DNA of 64,000 nucleotides from Limnomonas spitsbergensis (taxonomy: Eukaryota; Chlorophyta; Chlorophyceae; Chlamydomonadales). Below are positions 48,001-59,100 of this stretch, piece by piece; within the stretch, counting starts at the first letter, position 1, and the number at the start of each line of letters is the position of its first letter. A model generated the notes under the pieces. That model saw only the letters and a program-made list of their open reading frames with translations, was not told where the DNA came from and did not search any database. Where the stretch lies: positions 3,968,001-4,032,000 of the forward strand of contig JAYJMM010000117.1 in NCBI GenBank assembly GCA_037349105.1, read 5' to 3'. A program made the position numbers and the translations under genes.

Positions 48001-48101
48001 TTCCGAAGAAGAGGGTTGCCAAGGCAGCACCAGCTGAGGACGGGACTGATGTGCCGCCGGCTCCCAAGCCTAGGACCGTCCGCAAGCCCAAGGCGGCATA
48101 G
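42041..48101 (+). CDS. Plastid membrane-anchored coiled-coil protein, paralogue of the CBM20 protein
   Basis: Thirteen exons, all phase 0: 42041-42202, 42281-42403, 42504-42656, 42811-42966, 43161-43280, 43568-43672, 44011-44184, 44930-45376, 45726-45830, 46244-46390, 46886-46948, 47365-47505, 47784-48101; 737 residues. The N-terminus is transit-like (MLAKANGQMSICRTVSRPVH). Residues about 73-90 (PLGAFSVVAGAAAAFLGY) form a single hydrophobic helix, then the protein is coiled coil almost to the end. The tail (AARSAASRSPVAARNKAD; KRVAKAAPAEDGTD; VRKPKAA) and a 21-codon exon (ending LEKELSLAQ) match the CBM20 gene at 6292-9283 (its 21-codon exon ends LQNELSLVQ). Architecture resembles MFP1-type thylakoid coiled-coil proteins, which place starch granules in plants; that link is inference. 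No CBM20 is present. Intron 6 contains an antisense open frame. Confidence 0.82.
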
Positions 48102-48991
48102 GCGCCAGCACCTGACACAAACGTAACCGCAGCGCCCATACCCTTACTCTGTCTGCCAATGATTTTACATAGGTGCCCTCAACCTTAAACAATTTGTGTG
48201 GCTTGTTTGAACGACTCTGCTCAGGAACTGCTGTGCTCTGCTTTTATGCAAATTTTCAAATAATTTCTGTATCAGCTCTTTTAATTTAAGCTGTGTCAGG
48301 ATCCCCTGGTCAGGATGCTTTACTGCCAAATGCAGTGCATCAGCAATTTTTGAAAGTTAGCAATCGTTTTGATCTGTGGCAGGGTCGTGTGCGTGTGTTA
48401 GTCGTGTGAAGTGAAGCTGTTCGATTTAAACTGGGATGGTGGGAAGCGTGCTTTACTGGTCATATCTTGTTACCGGTGAGCTTCTTGTTAAGCTGATTCT
48501 GAAGCCAGTGCTTCGAGCAAAATCATCTCGTATGTGCGGTGCCCCTCCCTGAGATTGTGTAGCAGGGTGTCTGAGAGGGGTGCAGGATTGATGCAGGTGA
48601 TGAGAACGGGACATGCCTGTAATCCTGTGCCTGTAAAAATGTCTCATGAGCGGTTCCCAGCGTAATGCATGTGTTTTCACATGGTTTGATACTTTGATGG
48701 CGGCCGAGCCTGTTTGAGCAGGGCCTAGAGGTATAACGTCACTGATTGATATGGTTGGATGACCTGCATGGGACCACTGGAGGGGCTGCAAATGATTCTT
48801 CCGAAATCTTTACAAGAGGTTCCGCCACTATCTTGGTGTCACACAAATATGGGACACGGCTGCATGCTGCCATTTTTTCACACTGCATATCATACCGTAA
48901 TATAAAAGTGTGTGCATGCACAATTTGACTTTGACTTGCAAAGGGCCAGGCCACCTGAGGCGTTGTCATTCTTCCTAACGAAGCGGCACTA
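48102..48991. other. Intergenic spacer, coiled-coil gene / centrin-like gene
   Basis: Contains the 3' UTR of the upstream gene (TGTAA motifs near 48618 and 48629) and the centrin promoter. Family 1 copy 5 lies inside it. No gene seen. Confidence 0.5.
48696..48752 (-). repeat. Dispersed element family 1, copy 5
   Basis: Minus orientation: GGCGGCCGAGCC, TGTTTGAGCAGGGCCTAGAG and GTATAACGTCACTGAT. It lacks the GGGCGCCCACG part of other copies. Confidence 0.7.
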
Positions 48992-51927
48992 ATGGCATTC
49001 CTATCCTCCTCGTCCAACCCATATTCAACGCCGTTGTCCTTGAATCCTAGAGCAGGCGTCGAACGCCCTCATCGAAGAGAACTGACGAAGGAAGAATGGG
49101 AAGAAGTTGCCTTCGCCTTTAACACAATGGACAGCGATAAGACCGGCTTCGTAAATCCTCGGCAACTGAAGGTTCGCTGCTAGCAAGAGAGCTCACTTTG
49201 AGCGATGTCTAAAGCTGTGACACATGTCTTGGCCCCATAATCCATGAGCACCTCGCCCAAGCCAAACATCGTTGTGTTATCGTTGTGTTCCAGGTGTCAT
49301 TGCGGGCCTTGGGCTTCCCGGTGAAGAAAGCTGACGTCACGGAGATGCTGAGAAAGCACGTGGATGAAGGCCAACAAATGCTAGACTTTGAGACCTTTAG
49401 GAGCGTCGTGTCTGAGAAACTGAGTGAAAGGACCCCTCAGGTACTGCCGTTGTGCTTCATTCTCCTCCCCATGCGCAAGGGCCATGCAAGCGAACCCATA
49501 TTGGCAGCCATGCAGCAGCTGTTATAATAATCATGTTTGTGCTTTATGGGGAGAGACGGCTGCATGTACATACATTTAACCAGCTGTGAGTCCGTGACGT
49601 CAAGGCCTCACAGCAGCAGCGCTTCCTTTCCGATGCTGCTGCAGCAGTTCAGCGAATGCCTACCACAGCCATAGGCAGAGATCACCAGAAAATAGTTTGT
49701 TCATCCTACGGGTTTCCTGCCTGTCCTCCACATGCACCAGCCCTGCTCAGTGGCTACAATCCTACTCTCACCAGCATCCGAGCTTTCGACACCAAACAAT
49801 CTATGCCTACTCTTCACGGCTTGCTTGTGCGACCCGGATGAAATGTGTCATGAGCCATGCTTGTGCCAATGAGCCCGATCAGACTCCAAACTGTGAGGCT
49901 TAGTCACGGGTACTGTTCATACAGAATCAATCTTGCTGCAGCAGATAGCGTTTCAATCCGCTTTGTTACATGCCCCAGGACGATATGAGACGAGCGTTTC
50001 AACTGCTGGACGTTCACGGGACAGGAAAGATAGATGCGTTCACACTGCGGAAAGTCACCAAGTAAGTGGGTCAAGAGTGTGGGTCAGAAGTGGGTTCGGC
50101 TGGATTGTGGATCAAGATTTGCAGTTGGGTTTTGGGTCAGGAGTTGCCGCAGGGTTGTGGATCAGAAGCTGCTGTTGAGTTGTGGATCAGAAATTGCAGT
50201 AGCGTTGTGGATCAGAAGTTGCAGTTAGGTTGTGGATCAGAAGTTGCGGTTGCGTTGTGGGTCAGAAGTTGCGGTTGCGTTGTGGGTCAGGAGTTGCAGT
50301 TGCGTTGTGGGTCAGGAGTTGCAGTCGGGTTGTGGATCAGAAGGTGCGGTTGGGTGTGGATTAAAAGTTTCGATGGGGTTTGATATCACATAACTGGCGT
50401 GCCATACTGCCATGTGGTTAAGGGACTGGGAGGATTTCCTTCTCTTTCCTTGTATCGATGACATGTTCTTCTCAGCTCGTGCTGCACTTAGGACCCTCTG
50501 TCTAGGGTTCTGTTAACCATAATCCTTAGGTTCCCACTTGTCAGGTTCGAATGACCATTCTTCTCTGAAGGTCTGTTTTCATGTTTTTCAACCTAAACAC
50601 GTTCTTTTGCGTTTGCTTGCAATGCTTAGCTTGGATGTCCCTTACCTTCACCCTGATTGTCGTAGGTCACTGGGCATGGAGATCAGTGATGCTGAGCTGC
50701 AAGCCATGATTGTGGAATTCGACGAGGATAAGGATGGCATGATCAACGAAAATGAATTCCTGGTGAGCGCAGTTGCAGCTGTCAAGAGGGTACAGCTGTT
50801 AAGCTGTGAACTAGGCAGGGGGCTGCAAAGTAACAGGGTCGAGCGGCTGGGCGGGTGAGACCGGGCAGGCATCGGACGCTGTGGGCAGTTGATAGGGGCA
50901 GCTGCTGGCAGAGCCTCTGCTGGGGTACACACTAAAATGCACCTCGCTCACCTTTACTCTTGGGACAAATCTGCTTCGGCTGTCAATTCACAGAAGCCCC
51001 CATTGTTTAGGACAATGCCTGGAGGCCTGTCAAGCGAAGGCCCTCTGCCGCTCTGATAGAGATTGCCCTGTGTGGTAAAGCTTTTCCTGCTCTGGGTAAC
51101 TCCGCCACAAGGGGGGGGTGAACTGGCAACTGCTGGTGCTTGCCACAGAATCCACAGCACCTTTCTGCTTGGGGATAATCTCTGCTGGGATTTACTCATC
51201 TATCGCTACATTCATGATTCCAGCACACTTGCCTTTGGAATAGTGCCAGAAGGTTCATCAAGCTGAGGCAATGTGGCGCGGCAACTGATTTCGCCTATTG
51301 AGATAATGGAATTGCTGCGTTGCAAAGCTTAGCCACTGGGGAGATGAAAATGGCTGATGCTCACCTCAGTTTTTTCAGGTTGTACATGCAGCCACAAGGC
51401 ACTCAGGCTGTGCTTCGAGCCTCTATCAGAATGATGCGATGGTACTCAGGGTGTCAAGCCATTGCGACTGAGCTGGCTCTGAAGGTTGGGAGCCTGCGTC
51501 TGCAGCATGGCTCAGTTGTCAGTTCATTAAGCAGTATGCATTTAACAGACTCACGCTCATAAGCCCTGGGGAGATTTTATGTGTGTCAGATCTTCCCAGC
51601 CATAAAAGCTTGCCTCAGGCTTAACACGTCGCTTGAAATTAAATGACCTTGCTGATGTATGCACGATGGCACTGGTCAGGCCAGGTCCTGAGCCTGCGGA
51701 GGCTGCGATGTGTTGCCCTTCAGACTGGACCTAATCCCACTCCTGCCCTGAGATGAGCCTGGATAAGCCCAGTATCCACCATCATCACAAGGCAAGAGTA
51801 GGTGGGATCTCCAGATCTTATTCATTGCGGATCTTGCAAGTGTAGGTTTGATAATTTGATATGCGCCTGACTAAGAACCGGCCTCATCATTTGCCTGCAG
51901 GCGATTATGGCAGCGTCCCAGGACTAA
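48992..51927 (+). CDS. Centrin-like EF-hand protein
   Basis: Five exons: 48992-49171, 49294-49440, 49979-50061, 50666-50762, 51901-51927; 177 residues, the usual centrin size. Centrins are calcium-binding proteins of basal bodies, centrosomes and flagellar fibres and also work in DNA repair and mRNA export. The N-terminal half ELTKEEWEEVAFAFNTMDSD, SLRALGFPVKK and the half DMRRAFQLLDVHGTGKID, SLGMEISDAELQAMI follow the centrin order exactly, ending NENEFLAIMAASQD. Only the fourth loop (DEDKDGMINENE) is canonical; loop 1 (DSDKTGFVNPRQ) and loop 3 (DVHGTGKIDAFT) lack the glutamate at position 12 and loop 2 is degenerate, so calcium binding is probably limited to the last hand. The final exon has only 27 coding bases after a 1.1-kb intron. 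A leader of about 25 residues precedes EF-hand 1. Confidence 0.88.
50062..50380 (+). repeat. Degenerate repeat starting at the centrin intron 3 donor
   Basis: From the donor (AA|GTAAGTGGGTCA) onward, about a dozen units of TTGTGGATCAGAAGTTGCAG type, mostly 22-25 bp, variants GTGGGTCAG and TTGCGGTTGCG. The array occupies the first half of the intron and thins out toward 50380. Confidence 0.85.
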
Positions 51928-53573
51928 GGCTTCGTTACTCGTGTTGTACGGGAGGAGGGGGCGGAGGATGCCTGAAAGTGCACAATTGTATTTGCTGTTC
52001 CCTTCACTCTCATGCACTCATGTTCCAAGGGGGGCATATGTTTATTCTTTATTTATTTGTCATTGCCATTTCTTGCATGGTTGGGTTCTAGAGGCAGTGG
52101 CATCCCATGCAACATAGAGGATCCTTGCCGATATGGACATTGGTGCCCACTCTCCAGGTAGATGGCGACTTTTCTCTTACTGATTGGATCAGTTTCCAGC
52201 CACCTCATTGTAATATAGGCTGTTCATGACCATGTCCCCTCGAGGTAACGGCAGTTTGGTACCTACAATAATTTGAGGTTCCTTTGATTTCTGCATTAGG
52301 TCCGTAGGGCAGATTTTTCATGCCATGGGGCACCAAGAAACATGTGAGGCCTGGGCTGGGGGCCTGTGCCCTCCTGTCACCAAGCCAACTCGAGCACTGG
52401 CAATTTTCAAGCATGGACAGCTGGGCAGTGGGCACTGGTATTTTGAAGAAGAAGAATGGTGAGTCGAGAAAAACTACAGCGTTAGTTGGTTTCCCGTAAA
52501 AACATACGAGTATGAGGCAATGGGGTAGATCTAGGGAAAAACATGAGGGAGGCACCGTGCTTTTCCTTTCGACGGAATGCAATCATAAGTAACTCGGCTT
52601 CTGCAGTGAGATGATCGGTCGTTTCTCTTTGTATGTTATGGCCCATTGAATGATGAAGCAGTGGCCAAACACAGAGACCCACCAGTCCTTCCCTCAGAAG
52701 CAGGGACCATTGACGACTGGGACCACCCACTGTAACTTGCCCATAGCCGAGACCATGTCTCAAGCTCTGCCGTTCAAGCCTGATGGCCTTACCATGCGAG
52801 TGTCCCATACAGCTTGAGGATCTGTCAGCTAATCAAACTGCATGTAGATGCTTTGCCAAGAGAAGAGTTCAGGACTAATGCGCTGCAGTGCCTCAATGAA
52901 TGATCCCCAAGCAGGCCGAGCTTTATGCTGTGGGCTCCTGATGAATGACCCTGGAGCGACTCTGATGAGTCTGGTAGGTGTCAGAGGAACCAGCTCAGAA
53001 GCATGCACTGTAGGCTATGACTGCTTGAGCGCTGCATGAGATTTGTCAGCAGTAGCATGCTTCGTCCGCAAAGACATTGTGCTGAAGTGCTTAGCAGTTT
53101 AAGATTTCCGATGCCTGTGATAGCCAAACAATCAAGTGGCCTTTATTGGTTCACCTACCATGCGCACCATGCGGGGCTCCTCTTAACATGGCTTCCAGTG
53201 CATGGCAATAAAGGCATGCATGGAAGCGCAAATCCGGGGAATGGCACTCCTTAGCAATACACTTTTGTTTGAACAGTAATCCGTAAGCACCCAATGGCAG
53301 ATATGTCGGTGATGTACTAACGAGGAGCTTCATCTTCTGAAGTGCAACCGTCTTCACGTGCTGCGATCTATGTGTCATACTGCCTTTGTCGGATATCTTA
53401 CATTTATGATTAGTTACACTGAAATCTGCGTCCGGGTGGTCGATCGTGGATTCTGATCGAGAGACATTTCAGTCCCATTTGGAAAGACCCCCAGGACGAA
53501 CAGGTTCCGGAGCGAAGTGCATAGGAGAACGACGCCTCGATGCCTTGCAATGTTAACTATAAATGACTGACAG
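51928..53573. other. Intergenic spacer, centrin-like gene / mS34
   Basis: About 1.6 kb without a supported gene. Small open frames here show no splice-consistent exon set. It should hold the centrin 3' UTR and the mS34 promoter. Confidence 0.5.
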
Positions 53574-55264
53574 ATGGAGCTTCTAAAGCCAGCAGCTAAG
53601 CGAACATGTGAGAAAGGCGTGGGGGCCCAAGAAGAGCCATCCACTGAGTTGTGCAAAACTGCGTCATTTTATACCCCGAGCATATGATAAATTCCCTGCA
53701 TCTTTTCCTGCTTAATTGAGTCAGCACTGATACGCCTCCTTTGCCTCGTTCCCCCCTCACTTTCTCCCTTATAGTGAGCGCATTGCTCAAGGCCCTCCCT
53801 CAAAACGGTGTCGGCCTGCTGGTCACTCGGGACACCTGGCATCCACTAAGCGGTAGACATTGGGAGATAACTGGAATTAGACCGAAGAAGGTACTGCATT
53901 CGTTTAAAGCCACCAATTTGTTCCTTCCAGCTCTGAACTGTCTGATCTGCACCCTTACGCACATGTTTTTCATGCCAATTGCAGAAGAGCGATGAGCTTC
54001 TAGACGCTTTCGGCTACTATTATTTTAAGGGTGAGCCTGCCGCTGTGCATGGAAGGAGTGAAGGACTGCATGAGGAGCACGGGCCTGTTGCATGCGGGTA
54101 GTCTGGTTTATAAGGATCATGAGGTCATGCATGCGTAAATTCTCTGGCCCATCCTTCTCTCTGCCAGGCCCTGAAAATTAAAATACCTTTGTCTATCCTG
54201 GCGAGGACTGCATGGGGATCATATGCAGGTTCCATGCAGGTGCATGGGGAACATGAACTCCTAGCTTCATGGATGCCTTTGATCACTGGACAGGACTGTC
54301 TCTCTGCCAGGCCCTCAATATTGAAATAAGTTTGACGGTGCTAGGGACCCACCACTGACATGGGATAAATTTGGGCTGATGAAGCAGTCAAGGTCTTGGC
54401 CCGAAGTCCTTCTGGGATAATAGATTCAAAACATGTCGTTTACGTGGCAAGCACTCGAAAGACATGATCGTCTCCATGCTGTCTCCTTGCTGGGCATGCT
54501 GTTTCATTTGCTGGCATGATAATTTTGACTGTATATGGCATGCCCACGGACCTGCTCTGTATCTTGCTTGACCCTGTCCCATGTGGACAACCTTTGACAT
54601 TGTTAGTGTGATTGCGTTTTGCAAGCCCGCGCATGGCAAGCCCACTCACCTGCTCTGGATCTCTTAAGACCCTGCCCGTAATTTTGAGGGACAGCTTTGG
54701 GGTCAGGGACGCGACTCTGCAGGCCAGGGTTGAATTGTGTCTTTTTTGCCGCACATTAGACCGCCTCTGGTACGCCGCTGGGCAGGGCTTGCTGCACCTG
54801 GCCCCTTCGACCTTGGGCAATGATGCAGATGAATTGTAGCTGAATCACCCTAAAATGATCAATGGAGGGTGTGTAGTGAAGGGTTTGAATCCCAGGCACC
54901 TGTTGGAGCTCGGAAGGAGATTGGAAGACCTGGGAGGCCTGAAAATTTGTTGTTGCCAGTGAGCATATTGTGAACTTTGCATGCCACTTTCCTTGTTTCC
55001 AATCTTTGTGATGCAGCTGAATGCACTTGGCTTGTCCCTCTCCTCTCTGCAATACTTGTGCACTTTTCAGCCATTTCCTGCAAGCCAAGATGCCTGGACC
55101 TAGCTGAGTCTAATTTGCTACGAATGCGCACAGGCGAGCGAACACATAAAGAGCCCAAGAAAATAGCCTCCGTGTGGAAGCATGGCTGGTACTGCAAGAG
55201 CGAGAGCATTCTGAACGAGCCCATGCAGCATGCGAAGGTGCCCACCTTACAGGAGAAAACATGA
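53574..55264 (+). CDS. MRPS34: Mitochondrial ribosomal small-subunit protein mS34
   Basis: Four exons: 53574-53607, 53775-53890, 53985-54030, 55134-55264, giving 108 residues. The phases fit exactly (exon 1 ends in phase 1, exon 3 ends in phase 1). mS34 is a mitochondria-specific component of the ribosomal small subunit. Recognisable motifs are LPQNGVGLLVTRDTWHP, GRHWEITGIRPKK, AFGYYYFKGERTH and EPKKIASVWKHGWYC, following the family order GVG-R-TW, W-IT--P, G--Y-KG, PKKI--V-K--W. The N-terminus (MELLKPAAKRT) is short and basic, compatible with mitochondrial import. Short length is normal for plant and algal members. Intron 3 is 1.1 kb. Identification rests on motif order, not on a database search. 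Confidence 0.75.
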
Positions 55265-56176
55265 GCATATTTTGTGTGTCTGGAGGAGACAGTCGTATTT
55301 CATGCATGTTCAGGACTTTTTGAATTTTATTTTCGAGTGCCCCTCAAGTTATTATAAGGGGCTTCTACTTATTTCACGATTTGCAAGGTTGCAAGATAGG
55401 ACAAGGATGGAAGAGCAACATTACCAAACTGATGTGCCAACAACGAGGCTAGATTTTGCTGAATTGCTGTGAATTCCTCATGCACGTACAACTACACACT
55501 GCCATCCTATTCACATCCAGGCCACGCTGCATGCATGGCACGGAACTTTGTGTGCTTTCTTGCATCAGTGCATGCATGGTGCCCCTCACACTTCCACTCC
55601 GATCAATCTGGATTGTGGTGTGATGTAGCTTGATACCAGATTACCAGGACATCAGCTATACCTGGAGCCTGATGTAAGCCATGCGGTACTGCAACAACCG
55701 AGTCGGGCATGTGTTCCGGCTAACAATAATGGTTAAGACACGATCCTCCAGAAGCGTGTTTGCTAGCCAAGTGCCGAAGGCATGCATAGGACATAGTGAA
55801 GGGGATCAACTGGCTGAGTAGAGCTTCAACGTCGGGACCAGGGGGACGGGACTATTTCATGCCCCTGATTTCATGCGTCTACGTGCACTTTTCGGTGTCC
55901 CTTCCTTTCCAGGGCCAACTATCGCACAAAATCTGACGCATATCATGTCTACTTCACCTAAATGCTGCGAAATTCATAGATCCTGATGGACTCGGCTGCT
56001 CATGTGTACACGGGCCGTTTCTTTGACCTGGCTTCCAAATGCTCCGAAAGGCGGGCGGACATTCGACCAGGGTCCATCTCCAATTCTGCTTTGCCGCATA
56101 CGGCACCACTGAAATTATTAAAAATACTATCACACATGCGTTTCGCTCAATTACTTTGATTGGGAGCACCGTCGAC
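55265..56176. other. Intergenic spacer, mS34 / membrane protein
   Basis: About 0.9 kb; no supported gene. The frame upstream of the next start is open from an ATG at 56039, so the membrane protein could begin there. Confidence 0.4.
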
Positions 56177-59100
56177 ATGGCCTATCAACCGCCGAAGGTA
56201 GCCTTCGCCCAGCCCGTGCCCTACACAATGACGAGCCCTGTCACGCGGGCAGGGGCTCAATCATGGATTGGATCAAACCTCATATTCACGGCCATGCTTC
56301 CATACTGGGTGGCCACCGGCCTTCAAGACACGCATCTGAAAGTGAGTCGTACGTGGTCTGGGCTCGACTTGACCGGCCCAAGAGGGGGCTGGGTGACAAG
56401 CTAGAGCCTGTTAGGAGAGCCCTCTGTCACAGCAGACAGTCCAAGTTTGTTACTCTTCACATGGTTCTGCCCAGCACTCGCACGGTCCCACACTCTGAAA
56501 GCAAATGTGAAGCTGTGGACCGGTACCTGGCCATATGCAGTCAAAGTCCCATACTTCATGTCGATGCATGCCCTGCATGGGGCAATCTAATGATGACTTA
56601 TGGAACATGAATAGTTATCGTGCATGCAGATTGTTTGTAAATCCTCTTTTGTCTGGTATTGGCTCAGCTGGCCAGCACTCCTTGGCCAGACTGGTCCGGC
56701 TGCTCAACCTGATATGGTGCCGATCACGCCATGTGGCAGCCAGTTCTTCCCCACCTTGGCTAAGCTATAGCTCAGCCACATTGCAGTTATTGCTTGGCCT
56801 TTCGCCTGAGTCCCCATGCATGACCAGCTGAGCTGCTTGGGCCTGGTGCCCCTCAGCTGTCATCCGCACAAATCTGCCAAGGCCATCATGTGGTCTCCTG
56901 TTCATGGCAGTCTCATACACATGCTGGTGGCGCCTGCTGTGCACTAGGTGACTCGGTGCCAACAGCACTTCACTCTACGATCCTTTGTCTGGCTTTTAGT
57001 TTAAAGCTCAGAATGAAAAGGGACCCTGTAAGGCCAAGGGCCCAAGTATATTCCTTAATAAAAGGAATATAAACTGAGTTCGACCTTAAAGAGCACAGAC
57101 AGACATGTGGGCAAGTATGACCCTGCATAGGGCTGTACCTTACACTGATCTGATCAGCATATGAGCTGCATGGCTGTATGGCTTAGCTGCTTAAGGCGGG
57201 AACGTCCAGGGTATCATTGATGAATGATGAAGCATCTAAAGGAGGGAGTTAGGGTTCAGGGGTGACCCAAAACCCTTGACTATAACTTGACCAGAGCCAT
57301 AACCACTACCTGACAGGACAATGTCAGCTATGGTGGATACCCAGGAAATGGCTGTGAGGGGTGGTGGTGAGGCAGGCCCCTGCTGCCAGTAGAGGGGGTG
57401 ATAAATGAGTAAAAGTGTCAAGCCAGGGCCATGATCAGTCGTCTAACAGGCCTGCTCCTTGTGCATTGAGGACAACGGATACCTGTGAGGCTCATCCAAT
57501 GACCACCACTTTCTTTTGTTTACACTGACTCAATCTTTCACTGTGCTCTCGTTCAGCTTGGCCTTGTCATAGCCACTGCTCTGGCCGGAGGTCACCTGCT
57601 CCTCGGGGCGCTCCTGCTTTGTCTCAACTCACGAAAGGTGACAACACTTTCCTTGGGCGGCAAGCTGGGCCACTGCGCAAGTTGGTGCCCACCAACTGCA
57701 CTCAGTCCATACACGTGACAGGCATGCTGGCCATTTTTGACTTCATGGCACTTCAGCTACAAGTCAGCTACGTCCCAGCCTGCGGCCAAGGGCTCCTGGT
57801 GCAGCATGCCCCAGCCCCTGATGCTTAGACTGCTGGCCAGAGGCCTGTCATGGGTCTTTGGTCCCAATGGCCCAATGGTGGCCGCCCGGTCGCCCCCCAA
57901 AGGGGGCCTGCTGCACACTTGAAATAGAATGGGTACTGGCTCTATCAGACAGGCTTTGGGTTCAATTACTCTAATTGAGTACCAATACTGATAGCTGCAA
58001 AAGTAGGTGAGTGCAGCTGGCGATGTGGTACAGCTGAGGTACTCAAACAGAATCCTCCAGGCTCCATGGAGAGATGGCCTGCAGGCCTAGGCTTCATAAG
58101 TACTGCTTGATACCCCGAGGGCAGCCAGGTATTTTGCGTCCTTCAGCTTTTGTCGGAGCTCGCTTCTTTTATGGGTTCTTTCATGGGACCCACCGCAGCC
58201 TTAAAAGCAATCAAAGATGCAGTTATATTGCATGAAGAGCTGAAGTGCTGGCTAGGCTTGCAAGGGAGGAGCAGGCCGGCAGGGATGTACCAGATTCTGC
58301 ACGAGTAGCCAATACTCAGTCCTCGTCATGGATCATTGACTTCTGCACAAATGGCATTTGTAACCTTCTCCTCATAGGTGTTGTGCTGCATGACATGTAT
58401 TTCCGTTTTCTCAAATCTTGATATGAGTATATGACAGGTGTAGCCGTATGCCCGCGTGCTTATTGGGGATGTATTTCCGTACTGCCTAGATCTCCCTGCA
58501 GGTACAGCACATGAGATCTAAAAACCTGGAAATTGGTGTCCCTAATACTCCCTCCCATACATTTATTGAAGGATACTTCAGCTGATGTGCCTCTGGCTGA
58601 GTGTCTCACCCTCTTTGCTGACCCCTCTCACCTGCCCGGCCGTTTGCTACCGTAGATGCACACTTAAATTCTCAAGATGGCCATCACGTTTTGAAAGGTC
58701 ACCCATCTCGATCATCTGCCATGCCTGACGCTTCTCCCTTGTCCTCCAGCCCCCTTACCCACCTGACCGCTTGCTACCTCAGGTGTACCCTTACATCCTT
58801 GAGATTGCCATGCTGATCATCTATCCCATCCTCTTGGGCATCGCTCTCGGCAGCAACGGCGGCAACGACATCATCGGGCAGTACTACAACTTTATCGTGA
58901 ACTCATCCCTCGCAGGGGTGACACTGGTGAGGGGACATGGGGGAACACTCAGCTTTCAGATTGTGCATGGTCTGCTTGGGAAATCTTCTGCACATTTTTT
59001 AAGTTATAACAGGTGTTATAACTTATTTCGCATGGTCTGCTTATGGAAAGATTTTGCATGGTCTGCCTGTGGGGAAATCTTCTGCAGATGTTTTCGTTGG

